Positions 9,784 through 19,420 of a stretch of DNA of 64,000 nt are shown here, in pieces; the first letter of the stretch is position 1; every line of letters starts with the position of its first letter. The DNA is taken from NCBI GenBank assembly GCA_025558095.1, contig JAIVFI010000018.1:248001-312000 (forward strand). The letters are read 5' to 3'. Origin of the DNA: Hyaloraphidium curvatum. Its lineage: Eukaryota; Monoblepharomycota; Hyaloraphidiomycetes; Hyaloraphidiales; Hyaloraphidiaceae. The notes below the pieces were generated by a model, which did not search any database, was not told the DNA's origin, and worked only from the letters and a program-made list of their open reading frames with translations. Made by a program: the position numbers and the translations under genes.

Positions 9784-10812
9784 CTACGTTCGGCGGCGGC
9801 TCGTTGTACGCCTTTTGGAAGTGGCCCGCCTCTTGCTCGACGCCACAGCACGGCGACGGCTCGAGGTACGGCGCTTGGTCGACATGCGCCTGGCGGTCGT
9901 TTTGCGCCGCGTCGTGGGCCTCGTCGTCGTCCGCAAGATGACGTTCCCGCGCTCCGCGGGAGGATACCCGGCCAGGACCGCGTGTATCCAATGCCCCGAA
10001 TCGCCGTTCTCCAGCCTCTGGTATACCCCGAAGGCGCCTTTGGTCGCGCATCCCACGCCCCACGAGACGGTCGCATGCTGGACCCAGCGCCCGCGCACGA
10101 AGCTCATGAGCGGCCCGCCCGAGTCGCCCGCGCAGGAGTCCCTTCCCCCGTCTTCGGGGCCCGCGCAGATCGACGTCCGGTTCAGTACGGGTGTGACCGG
10201 TTCCCAATCGGCCATGAGCAGGCGGCAGCGGTCCAGGGGGACGGTCGGCATGGTTACCGCCCGCAGCCGGTTGGGCATGACTACCGATTTGGCCTCGGTA
10301 GAGCCCCAGCCAGCCACCACGACGGGCGAACCGTCCAAAGGCGGCAACGTGGGGTCGTCAAGGTTCAGAACGGCTATTCCGGGCGGCGGGCCAGAGAGCT
10401 GCCGGAGCTCCCAGATTGCGAGGTCGTTGGCGAACGTCGTCGGGTCGAAACGGGGATGCCGACGCATCCGCACGACGGCAAACACGGATGCGCGGTCCAC
10501 GGAAGGCGGCACGGCCTTGTCGTACCGCCCGGCGTACACCCGCATTTCCGCGAGGGGGTACACGTTGTCGGTTCGCGTGCAATGCGCGGCGGTGAGCAGG
10601 AGCCGCCGCCCGATCATGGATCCCGTGCAGTACGTTTGGTCGTAGATCGTGATGAGCGCGACGAAGGGGAAGGTGCCCCTCGTCACCGTTTCTCCCCCGA
10701 CGATGTTCGCGGTGAGGTTGGCGGGAGCGGCCCCTGCCCCGGCAAACCAGGCCGCCAGCAGCGTCCAAGCCGCGAAAAGCCGCATGGAAATGCCCGCCGC
10801 GCCGCGATTCAT
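9784..10812 (-). CDS. Secreted trypsin-like serine protease (S1 family)
   Basis: Predicted secreted endopeptidase. From ATG 10812 (an alternative ATG is at 10785) a hydrophobic signal peptide (FAAWTLLAAWFAGAGA) is followed by an activation site and mature N-terminus IVGGETVTRGTFPFV. The catalytic triad is visible as TAAHC (His), NDLAIWEL (Asp) and GDSGGPLM (Ser). The residue six before the catalytic Ser is Asp (DSCAGDSGGP), typical of trypsin specificity for Arg/Lys. The catalytic domain ends near WIHAVLAGYPP. After it comes a ~65-residue tail made almost entirely of Arg, Thr, Ser, Lys and Ala, unusual for this family. The stop codon is at 9784. Divergent from the GDSL esterase, 167 bp between ATGs. 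Confidence 0.87.
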   Translation of the reverse strand: MNRGAAGISMRLFAAWTLLAAWFAGAGAAPANLTANIVGGETVTRGTFPFVALITIYDQTYCTGSMIGRRLLLTAAHCTRTDNVYPLAEMRVYAGRYDKAVPPSVDRASVFAVVRMRRHPRFDPTTFANDLAIWELRQLSGPPPGIAVLNLDDPTLPPLDGSPVVVAGWGSTEAKSVVMPNRLRAVTMPTVPLDRCRLLMADWEPVTPVLNRTSICAGPEDGGRDSCAGDSGGPLMSFVRGRWVQHATVSWGVGCATKGAFGVYQRLENGDSGHWIHAVLAGYPPAERGNVILRTTTRPTTRRKTTARRMSTKRRTSSRRRAVASSKRRATSKRRTTSRRRT

Positions 10813-10979
10813 CCTCCACGCCGCCAGCCCTCCGATGAGCCGCGCTCCGACGCCCGAGAAAAGTAGTTGGGGACAAGCGACGATCGTCGATCTGCTCCCA
10901 AAATGCGCCCTGCTGCGCCCGTTCAGGGTCAGGTTTCGCCGACGAGGCGCCGACGCCTTATTCAGGGCGGGGCGGCAAG

Positions 10980-11984
10980 ATGGTCGGCCGATGCGCTCTG
11001 CTGCTGGCCACCGTGGCATTGTCGTGGCCGCTCATCGTGCCGTCGTCGGCGCTTCGCCTGGTCACCTTCGGCGACTCGCTGACCGATTCCGGAAACATAT
11101 TCAACCTCACGAACGGGACCACTCCATCGCCTTCCTCGGGCTACTACCAGGGATCGTTCTCGGACGGCCCCGCGTGGAACTTGCTTGCCTCTCGCCGCCT
11201 CGGCGCCTCGCTGTGGGACTTTGCCCACGGATCGGCGACGTCGGACAACTCGCTCGTCGAAGCGAATGACATCGCCGGCCTCGGGCGGCCGTCACCGGAC
11301 GTGCTGGAGCAGGTGGATATGTACCGCGCGCGACTCGCCGCCGAACCCCTGCGGGAGCCGACACTCCACGCGCTGTTCATCGGCGCCAACAACTACTACC
11401 GCTCCCTGGAATTCGGAAAGGATCTCCAGGAAACCGACGTGACGAGCTTCGTCAACAGCACGCTGAACGATGCCGAGGCCATCATCGCGGCCGCGAGGAG
11501 GGCCAACATGACCGGCCCGAACGGCGCTATCAAGCTGGCCGTCCTCGGGATGTACCCCTTGGAGCTCGCGCCGGCCTTGAACCCCTTTTGCTTCAACCGG
11601 ACAAGGATCCGCACTCTGATGGAGCTGCACGACCGCCTGCTCCGCGCCTCGCTGCCTTCGCTCCCGGCCGAGACTGCCTTCGTGTCGGTCCGGACCCCGC
11701 TCATGTCCGCCAACTTCTCGCAGGAGCTCCTGACGTCGGCCTGCATCGCCGTGTCGCCCTGCAAGGACGGGGCGCCGGGGTCGTTGGCCAGGGCACCGTT
11801 CCTCTGGTGGGATCCGTGGCACCTGACCTCGCGGGGGAACGAGATCATCTCGGCGCAATACCTGTCCGTGACGGGGTCGACCAACGGGACCGTTCCGAGC
11901 GGGGCGTTTGTGTCTGGTCCGTCGACGCGGACGGCGGGGCTAGCTGTCATGGGTGCGCTGTGGATGCTACTGGCTGGCTTCTGA
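10980..11984 (+). CDS. Secreted GDSL/SGNH esterase, possibly GPI-anchored
   Basis: Predicted extracellular carboxylester hydrolase of the SGNH/GDSL family; 334 residues in one exon. A cleavable signal peptide (about residues 1-24) precedes block I LVTFGDSLTDSGN with the nucleophilic Ser. Block III is GANNYYRSL, and the C-terminal block DPWHLTSRG provides the catalytic Asp/His pair. The protein ends in a hydrophobic stretch (AGLAVMGALWMLLAGF) with small residues before it, as in GPI-anchor signals; anchoring is inferred. The substrate cannot be named. It shares a short divergent promoter with the protease gene, suggesting that two secreted hydrolases may be co-expressed. Confidence 0.85.
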   Translation: MVGRCALLLATVALSWPLIVPSSALRLVTFGDSLTDSGNIFNLTNGTTPSPSSGYYQGSFSDGPAWNLLASRRLGASLWDFAHGSATSDNSLVEANDIAGLGRPSPDVLEQVDMYRARLAAEPLREPTLHALFIGANNYYRSLEFGKDLQETDVTSFVNSTLNDAEAIIAAARRANMTGPNGAIKLAVLGMYPLELAPALNPFCFNRTRIRTLMELHDRLLRASLPSLPAETAFVSVRTPLMSANFSQELLTSACIAVSPCKDGAPGSLARAPFLWWDPWHLTSRGNEIISAQYLSVTGSTNGTVPSGAFVSGPSTRTAGLAVMGALWMLLAGF

Positions 11985-12155
11985 TGTCTCTCACGCACGC
12001 CACGGACTTGGAATTGTGAATATGCACTACGACTAATGTATTTGCGGAATTGAATGGATTCGTTGCTTGCTTTCGAAACAATTCGGTCTATCTACTCCGT
12101 CGGCCCGCTCAGGCATCCTCTGATCCGCGATCTCTTTCGATTACCCGATCCACTA

Positions 12156-15008
12156 CTACACAACGGGCCTCTTTTCGCCATACCACCAGTTCCTCGGCGT
12201 CTCGGCCTGCGCGGGCACCGGCACCGGCACCGCATCGTGGTTCGGCTCCTCCGCCACCCCGTACCCCTGCCCCGCCCCGTACCCGTTCTGCGGCGGTGGC
12301 GACGCCGGCGACGTTGGCGCGGACAGCAAGGTGCCCGTGCCCCTGGGCCCGATCCACTCCCACGACTCGTGCGGCTCGCCGGCCACCATGACGTCGATCA
12401 CCCGCACGTTGGCGTTGTGCTCCACGTCCTTGCGGACCTTGAGCCAAATCCGGCGCACGTCCTGCACGCTGCCGACGTAGTACCGCCCGTCGTCGTGCTG
12501 CGGGAAAGGTCCCTGCCCGCGGCGGCTCCGGGGAGGCGCGACGTGGGTGATGTAGTAGTCCCGGAGCTGGTTGATGCTGACCGCCCCCTCCGAACCCCTG
12601 AGCACGTTGATCACGGCCTGCTGCAGGTCGACGACGAGCTCCCGCTCCTCCTCGGCGCGCTTCCTCTGGCTCCTGAAGCTGCTCAGGAACCACGACAGGC
12701 CCAGGAGCACGGCGACGAGGGCCAGCACGCGGTACCCGATCCTCCTCGCCCAGCAGCCCCACGACTCGATCGGCGCCGAGCTCGTCGCGATGGTCCCGTT
12801 GTCGTACGACAGCCGCGGGAAGTAGATCTTGCCTTCGTCGCCGCCGTCGGCGGCCGGCTGCGCCCTCAGCACCGCCCCGAAGTTCTCCCACGCGGCCTCG
12901 AGCTCAGACGGCGACACCGCGTCCGACCCCGCCTTTCCGCTGCCCGCTGCCATTTTCACCGCCTCCCACGCCTCCCGTTCCGGCATCCCGCTCCCCGTCG
13001 AGGCGGGCCGCGCCTCGCCGCACGCCACGCGCCCCCTGTGCTCCCTCGCCGCCTTCTCGGCCCGCTCCGCGATCCAGCTGACCACCCGGCTGCGCTTCCT
13101 GTCCGCGTCAATCTTGCGCGTGTCGAGCACGCACGCGGGCTGGTTCAGCGGGAAGGGCAGCACGTCGGCGGGGAGGGCCTTTTGCAGGAAGGTCTTCTCC
13201 TCGATGTGGTCCGGCGAGCAGCGCACCACCTTTTGCCGCTCGCAGACGGCGTTGGGCGGGCAGGCGATGACGGAGGGGAGCACGCGGTTGAGGGGGTTGG
13301 TCCTGGTCCAGCCCGGTGCGGCGGCGGCGGGGACGGCGGGGAGCGCGGGGATGTCGGGGAGGTTGGGCTCGTAACCGGAGAAGGTGTTGCGGTACCAGTC
13401 CGCGCCCATGAAGCCCGAGGTGCCGAGGAGCACGGCGAAGAGGACCGCGAGGGGGCCGCGGTAGGGGGAGGCCTCGGGCTGCGGGGCCGCCTTGCGCTTG
13501 GGCGGGCGTTCGGGGCCCAGCGAGATGCGCTTGCCCTCGCCCGTGGGCGAGCGGCGCGCGCTTTCCGTGGGGGACACGGGGAGCACCGCCGCCGGGCGCG
13601 ATGAGGATCCCGAGGAAGTCGAGATGGGCTGCACCTCCTTGCCGGCCGGCTTGACCTGCGGCCCCAGGCCGGCGAGCTTCTCCTTGAGAACCGGGATGGC
13701 CGCCTGCTGCTGCTTGAACTCGCTCAGCACGGGGTTGCGAGCCGCGCGCTCCTGCTCCTGCGCCTGCGCGAGGCGCTCGGCGGCGGGGCGGGAGCGGCGG
13801 GCGAGGGTCTCGGTGCCGGACCGCGCGGGCGGTGCGGGGGCGAACGAGGCGTCATAGACCGGCTGCGCGGGAGCGGGGACCGGGGCGGGAGCAGGGCGGG
13901 GTGCAGGAGCAGGAGCAGGAACGGGAGCGGGAGCCGGCTCCGGCACGAAGCGGGGAGGGGCCGAAACCGGGGCGGTGCGCACGGCCGTCGCCTCCATCGG
14001 CCTGCGCGGGGCCAGGACCGGCTCGCGGGCAGCCATGGGCGCAGGTGCGGGCACCGGCGCCTTGGCGGTCACCGCGGGGTGCGGCGCCGCGATCGGCGAG
14101 TCGACGTAGACCGGCGCGGGGGTGCTGAAGGCGAACGGCTGCGGCGGCGACTCGACGTACGGCACCCTCGCGGGGTCGGGCGTCGCAAACGCCGAGTCGG
14201 GCGTCCACTTCGGCAGCTGGTACTTTTCCTTGACGATCGGCGGCACGGCGGGGGTGAAGTGGTCGAGCGAGGGCGCAGCCGGGCCGGGCTGCTGCGCGGG
14301 GGTGCGCGGGGCCGAGCCGGGGCCGGGCAGCGACTTGCGCGGCTGGCCCTTGAGGCCCGCGACTGCGGGGTGCGGGGCGGGGGCGGGGCGAGCGGGCGAG
14401 GGGCGCTTGCGCGGGGCCGCCTCGTCCGCGCTGCCGCTCTCCGCGGTGCCCGCCCCGCTGCCCTCCGCGTCGGCGTCCGCCATGTCAACGTCGCCGCCCG
14501 CAAACGAGGCGTCGCCGGCGTGCGCCCGCTTGCGCTTGGGCGTCTTTGCGGGCGCCTTCTTTGCCTTGCCCGCGGGCGCCTTCTGCGGCGGCGACTGGAA
14601 CGGGTTCTCGTCCGAGAAGTGGTCCGCCAGCGGGTCGACCGGCGGGTCCGCGGCCTGCTCCTCGCTGATCTCCGCGCGGCGGCGCTTGCGGGGCTCCTCG
14701 GCGGCGGGCTCCCCTGCGGCCCCCGGCGGCGCCTCGCCGTCCGCCTTGCGCCGCTTCCCGCGCGACGCCATGCCCGGCGGCGTCATCGCCCGCTGCAGCC
14801 CGCGCCGCCGCTCCGCCAGCAGCGCCGCCCGCTTCGGCTCGAGGTGCGTCTCGAACAGCGCGACGTACTCCTCGCGCTTCAGCCGGGTCTGCGGCACGGG
14901 CACGTCGTTGGCCGCAAGCAGGCTGACCAGCTCGGCGATCTTGAGCTTCGCGACGTCGAACCCCTCGGCGAGCCAGTCCACGCGGCCGGGCGAGCCGGGG
15001 GACGCCAT
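12156..15008 (-). CDS. SRC1: Inner nuclear membrane protein, Src1/Heh/MAN1 type
   Basis: Integral inner-nuclear-membrane protein of the LEM/HeH-MSC family, linking chromatin and nuclear pores to the envelope. Single exon, 950 residues. The N-terminal helix-extension-helix motif reads FDVAKLKIAELVSLLAANDV followed by RLKREEYVALFETHL. Basic nuclear-localisation-like clusters and FSDENPFQSP follow, then a ~350-residue Pro/Ala-rich linker. Transmembrane segment 1 is about LAVLFAVLLGTSGFMGADWY. A lumenal domain with paired cysteines precedes TM2 (YRVLALVAVLLGLSWFLSSF), and the C-terminal MSC winged-helix-like domain includes SINQLRDYYITHV and RRIWLKVRKDVEHNANVRV. The frame stays open far upstream of 15008, but that part overlaps the neighbouring methyltransferase gene in its true frame and is rejected as coding here. 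Confidence 0.88.
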   Translation of the reverse strand: MASPGSPGRVDWLAEGFDVAKLKIAELVSLLAANDVPVPQTRLKREEYVALFETHLEPKRAALLAERRRGLQRAMTPPGMASRGKRRKADGEAPPGAAGEPAAEEPRKRRRAEISEEQAADPPVDPLADHFSDENPFQSPPQKAPAGKAKKAPAKTPKRKRAHAGDASFAGGDVDMADADAEGSGAGTAESGSADEAAPRKRPSPARPAPAPHPAVAGLKGQPRKSLPGPGSAPRTPAQQPGPAAPSLDHFTPAVPPIVKEKYQLPKWTPDSAFATPDPARVPYVESPPQPFAFSTPAPVYVDSPIAAPHPAVTAKAPVPAPAPMAAREPVLAPRRPMEATAVRTAPVSAPPRFVPEPAPAPVPAPAPAPRPAPAPVPAPAQPVYDASFAPAPPARSGTETLARRSRPAAERLAQAQEQERAARNPVLSEFKQQQAAIPVLKEKLAGLGPQVKPAGKEVQPISTSSGSSSRPAAVLPVSPTESARRSPTGEGKRISLGPERPPKRKAAPQPEASPYRGPLAVLFAVLLGTSGFMGADWYRNTFSGYEPNLPDIPALPAVPAAAAPGWTRTNPLNRVLPSVIACPPNAVCERQKVVRCSPDHIEEKTFLQKALPADVLPFPLNQPACVLDTRKIDADRKRSRVVSWIAERAEKAAREHRGRVACGEARPASTGSGMPEREAWEAVKMAAGSGKAGSDAVSPSELEAAWENFGAVLRAQPAADGGDEGKIYFPRLSYDNGTIATSSAPIESWGCWARRIGYRVLALVAVLLGLSWFLSSFRSQRKRAEEERELVVDLQQAVINVLRGSEGAVSINQLRDYYITHVAPPRSRRGQGPFPQHDDGRYYVGSVQDVRRIWLKVRKDVEHNANVRVIDVMVAGEPHESWEWIGPRGTGTLLSAPTSPASPPPQNGYGAGQGYGVAEEPNHDAVPVPVPAQAETPRNWWYGEKRPVV

Positions 15009-15319
15009 GGTTGGGAGTGGAGTGGAGTTTGCGAGGTGACCACTCGGCATGGACGCGCGCCTTGAGCTTGCGGGCGGCACCTTGCGGAAACCCCGGACCG
15101 ATCCGGACCAGATTGACATCGCGCGGGCATTTTCGATTGAAAAAGAGCCGTCTAGAACCCCCCGAATTTCATCCCCGCCCGCGCGCCCCGGTTCGCCGCC
15201 CGCAAGGGTCCTCTTTGGTATCGACACAGAAGGTGTGGTATGGCGCGGGCCCCGCCCGCAAGATGCTGGTGTTTGCTGAAGATGACGTAGGTGGCGGATG
15301 GAAGGCGCCGGCTGCGGAT
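15009..15319. other. Short spacer between SRC1 and CFA-like methyltransferase
   Basis: 311 bp separate the stop of the upstream methyltransferase from the SRC1 ATG; both genes are on the minus strand. It must hold the methyltransferase 3' end and the SRC1 promoter. No gene or clear motif seen. Confidence 0.6.
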
Positions 15320-16652
15320 CTAGCGGCGCTTGAAGAGGTAGTGCACGATGCACCACTCGTTGCCTGCCGCCCCGACCGATCAGCACCACACCCTCCCCGG
15401 CAGGACGGAAAAACCCACCGGCGCTGTACCCGAAGAACTCGGCGCACGCGAGGTAGAACACGCGCCAGCGGTTCCACCACGCGTACCCGGCCGCCTGCGA
15501 GCCGTAGGTCTTGACCATGAGCGGCATGATCTCGGCGCGGTGGGCGTCCATGTTCTTGAGCCAGTCCTCCGAGGTCTTCTCTGGAGCGCAAACGGGGATC
15601 AGCAGGCGGAGAGAGGACGGCCGGGCAGCCGCGACCCACGGTAATGGGTGCCGTCGACGATCCACCTGTCCAGCACCTCGAGGTGCTCCTGGAACCACAG
15701 GAACAGGTCCGCCGAGGGCATCGTGCCCCCCGTGAAGAAGTACTTGGCCATCCACGAGTCGTCGTCGGCCGTGTCGTAGTCGTAGGCAAAGTGCTTGTGG
15801 GCAAAGATGTGCACAAAGAGGCGGCCGGTCTCGGGGACGAGCCAGGTGGAGACCTTGGCGAGGAGGGCGCGGTAGTTCTTCATGTGCTCGAACATCTCGA
15901 CCGAGATGATGCGGTCGAACCTGGAAGGGCGGAAGCGGGGTCAGCCTTCCGCCCGGGCCCGAACACCCCGCCCCGGCGCACGCACGTCTCGGTCTGCTCA
16001 AACACGTTGATGTCGCTCGTGATCACCCTCACGTTCCCGAACCCCCTGTCCCTGCACACGCCCTCGATATGCGCGCGCTGCGTCGCCGAGTTGGACAGGC
16101 TGGTGATCCGCGCGTTGGGGTACTTCTCGGCCAGGTACAGCGTGAGCGAGCCCCAGCCGCAGCCGAGGTCCATGATCTTCTGGCCGTCCTGCACGCCGGC
16201 CTTCTCGCAGTACGAGGCGAGCATGAGCTCCTCGGCTTCGTCGAGGGTGGTGGTGGCTGCCGGGGAGGGGTGGCATGAGCACCGGTCCGGCCGGGCGGAG
16301 CGCGGGGCCTCGGCGGCGACCGGGGACGCGCCGGCCCGACAACGAGGCGGGGAAACCCACGCGAGGTGTAGAGGCACGACGAGTACTTGAGCCTCTTCCC
16401 GAGGCACATCTTGAAGAACTCGGTCGGGAGCTCGTAGTGCTGCTCGTTGGCCTCCTTGGTGTGGATCGCGATGCTCGGCGTCTCCTTGAGCATCGCAAGG
16501 TAGCGCTTCTTGTCCTCGTCGTTGCGCACCAGCGAGCCCTGCTCCGACTGCGCGAGGCGGTCCCCGCACAGCTTGCGGATGCCGGCGCGGAGGAGGAAGT
16601 CGGGGAGGTAGCCCTTGTCGAGGAGCGGCTCGTAGATGGCGGCGAGGGACAT
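15320..16652 (-). CDS. CFA-like SAM-dependent methyltransferase (coclaurine-N-MT-like)
   Basis: Member of the cyclopropane-fatty-acid-synthase-like methyltransferase superfamily, closest in layout to the plant/fungal proteins annotated as (S)-coclaurine/tetrahydroprotoberberine N-methyltransferase-like. Five exons (minus): 16361-16652, 15986-16256, 15640-15920, 15419-15580, 15320-15363; 349 residues. Landmarks: [41 protein letters not shown]-binding motif [49 protein letters not shown] and C-terminal [12 protein letters not shown]. Each junction restores a conserved segment; the last exon is only 44 nt. Introns are 55-104 nt and three of four donors are GTGGGT. The methyl acceptor (amine or lipid) cannot be told from sequence. 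Its position beside a CFA synthase and ERG6 suggests lipid metabolism. Confidence 0.86.
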
Positions 16653-17448
16653 GGCAGCGCGTCGGGCGGGCGGCGGACGGGCGGAGGAGGGCGATTGATG
16701 AGGGAGGTGGTGGGAGCGCCGGGGCGGGCGCGGGGTTTATGCGGGGATCGGAGCGGAGATGAGAGGTGGCTCGAACGCGGTCGGCTCCGGGGGTCAGGAC
16801 GGACCGAGCCCATTCACATGCCCGATCAGCAGCAGGGAGGATGCACCGGATTTGATTTTTCTACGTTACAGAAAGGCGATTCGGGGGAGGATGGCCGGAG
16901 TGCGGCGTCCGCTGCGTCCGATCGCGGTCCGAGAGGGCCAGCACCCCGATCGGCGCTGCATCTCGCGAAGACAAATGCCGTGGCGGCACGCGGACAACGA
17001 TCTGCGCCCTCCCAGAATGCGCAGGCCGCGGCGACACGGCGGATGCGGCAGGGGACGGCGGCTTTCAGTTGAGTGGGACCCGCGGCGGCCGCGGCCGCGT
17101 CGGGAGATTTCCACCCGCACATCCGATCAGACCCCAAAGACCGCGGAGATCCACGCGCGACACCGCACGCGTCCAACGCGGCCTGTGCGCGCATCGCTAG
17201 GCGACGGTCCAAACGGCGCCGACGCGGCGTGCCAGGGGTTCAGGGCTTTTGATCCGGGATCCCCCGAGGAGCCCGCTCGGGCCACGGTTTCGCCGGACGC
17301 TCGGGCCGTCCGCGAGCTTAATCGCGGTCGCCGGCCGCCGAACTCCGGCGACCCAACACCGCTCTCCGCGCACTCCCCCCGCGCCGCCCCGGAGCCTCCC
17401 CGCCGCGCCGCACACGGACCCCGACCCGCCCCATCCCGCCCGCGAAAG
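16653..17448. promoter_or_regulatory. Divergent promoter region between the two CFA-family genes
   Basis: 796 bp between the divergent start codons of the CFA-like methyltransferase (16652, minus) and the CFA synthase (17449, plus). No gene recognised. It is GC-rich with many CGCG-type stretches; no clear TATA box seen. Confidence 0.5.
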
Positions 17449-19194
17449 ATGTCGGCCGCCGTCGCGCCGCAGAGCAAGCAGCCCGCGGGCTCGCTGGCGG
17501 AGTACCTCCTCGACTCGGCTCCTGCTCGCCTCGCGGCCTCGGCTGGTGGGCTGCTCGCGCCCGATCCACCGTCCCCGCTGATCCCCCTCGCCAAACAGCC
17601 CGCTCCGCCGCCCTCGGCCTGCTCAGGTCGATGCGCAGCGGCCAGCTGACTCTGACCGACGAGACCGGCAAGCGCCACCACTTTGGCGTGCAGGGCGCGC
17701 CCATGAAGGCCAAGATGCGGGTGCTCCGCCCGGCCTTCTGGCTCCGCGTCGCGCTGTTCGACCACCTGGTGCGTTCGGGTCGTCTTGACTTGCGTCGGTG
17801 TCGGAGTTGACATAACACGCCCGTTGCCTGCCCATCTTGTTCCCCCTTCGCGATGTGCCGCGCGCCTCTCTCCCCGTCTGGCCCACCCGTGATCTCGCGC
17901 GCCCAGGGCTTCGGCGAGGCCTACATGTACGGCGACGTCCAGGTCGACGACCTCGGCGTCCTGCTCAAGGTGCCCATCCCCGCGTCGCTGGCCGATCTCG
18001 GTCGTCTCACCTCCATGGCCCTCCCAGATCTTTGCCCAGAACCGCGACGCCTTTGCCGACTTCCGCCTCCTCCCCCCCACCCTCGCCCGAGTCTTCGACC
18101 ACCTCTCGGTCCTCCAGTACATCGTCACCGTCCCCGCCAACACGATCTACAAGGCCATCACCAACGTCTCGGCGCACTACGACCTGGGCAACGACATGTT
18201 CCAGTCCTTCCTGGACCCGACCATGACCTACTCGTGCCCCATCTGGAAGACGGTCGACCCCGCCGACCGCGAGGAGGAGAGCCTGGAGAGCGCGTCGCTG
18301 CGCAAGCTCCACACCATGATCTCCAAGGCCCGCATCGGCCACGCCGACCACGTCCTCGAGATCGGCTCGGGTTGGGGCTCCATGGCCATCGAGGCCGTCA
18401 AGCAGACCGGGTGCAGGGTGACCACGCTCACGCTGTCGGTGGAGCAGAAGAAGCTCGCCGAGGAGCGCATCGCCGCCGCGGGGCTGTCGGACAGGATCAC
18501 GGTGCTGCTCAAGGACTACCGCGCCTTCGTCTCGGAGCACCTGGCCGCGGGCGGCAGGCCGTTCGACAGGCTGCTGTCGTGCGAGATGCTCGAGGCCGTC
18601 GGATTCGAGTTCCTGCCCACGTACTTCGACTGCGTGGACCGGATACTGGACAAGAAGCGCGGCGTGGCCTGCATCCAGTTCATCTCCATGCCCGAGAGCC
18701 GCTACGAGGAGTACCGCCGCACGACGGACTACATCCAGAAGCACATCTTCCCCGGTGGGTCCGCGCGCCGCCCTGGACGCCCCCGGCCTTGTTGATCCCG
18801 ACGCCTCCGCCAGGCGGCCACTGCCCTACCCCGACCGCCGTCATCGACGCCGTCTACAAGGGCTCCAAGGGCAACCTCATCGTCGAGGACCTCGAGAACA
18901 TCGGCGGGCACTACGCCAAGGCCCTGCGCATCTGGCGCGAGGAGTTTGTGCGCAACTTCGACAAGGTCGTCGCGGCCGCGGACGAGAAGCACAAGCGCAT
19001 CTACGACGACGTGTTCCGGAGGAAGTGGGAGTTCTGTGGGTCCTCCCCGGCTCCGCCAGCGGTACCGAGTCTCACCCACCCCGACAGACTTTGCCTACTG
19101 CGAGGCCGGCTTCGCCGCCAAGATCCTCGGTGACCACCACATCGTGCTCTGCCGCGAGGCCGACGACTCGCTCCTCTCGGGCATTCCCATGTGA
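17449..19194 (+). CDS. Cyclopropane-fatty-acyl-phospholipid synthase
   Basis: SAM-dependent enzyme expected to add a methylene bridge (or methyl group) to unsaturated acyl chains of membrane phospholipids. Six exons: 17449-17545, 17599-17768, 17907-17969, 18028-18754, 18814-19035, 19088-19194; 461 residues. An N-terminal CFA-type domain (LRSMRSGQLTLTDETGKRHHFG, GFGEAYMYGDVQVDDL) precedes SAHYDLGNDMFQSFLD and MTYSCPIW, with the Cys that aligns with the bicarbonate-binding Cys in bacterial CFA synthases. The SAM motif is VLEIGSGWGSMAIEAV, followed by SCEMLEAVGFEFL, YIQKHIFPGGHCPT and IGGHYAKALRIWREEF. The family's Cys, Glu, His and Tyr positions appear kept. Plant CFA synthases carry a fused FAD oxidase; here the FAD protein is a separate gene about 9 kb away. 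Convergent with ERG6. Confidence 0.9.
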
Positions 19195-19420
19195 TCGCCC
19201 CTTTGCTGCGAGCTGATTTATTCCCGAGGGCGGGACGGGACGGCAAAAGACCCGCGCGGGGGCGGTGCCGCGGGATACCACGACGCGATTTCGTTTAGAC
19301 CTGGGGCTCTATGAGGTCCGGCCGGCGGCCGGGGCCCTTCTTTTTCTCTGAGATGGTGTACATCCGCATCCCTTGATCTATGGCTTCAACTCGACAATAC
19401 TGCGCCCCCAGTCCACGCAA

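Noticed and set aside
12156-16001. A single continuous ~1,280-codon minus-strand frame
   Set aside because: Only 12156-15008 matches SRC1/MAN1. The upstream part crosses the CFA-like methyltransferase, whose exons are supported by conserved motifs in spliced frames.
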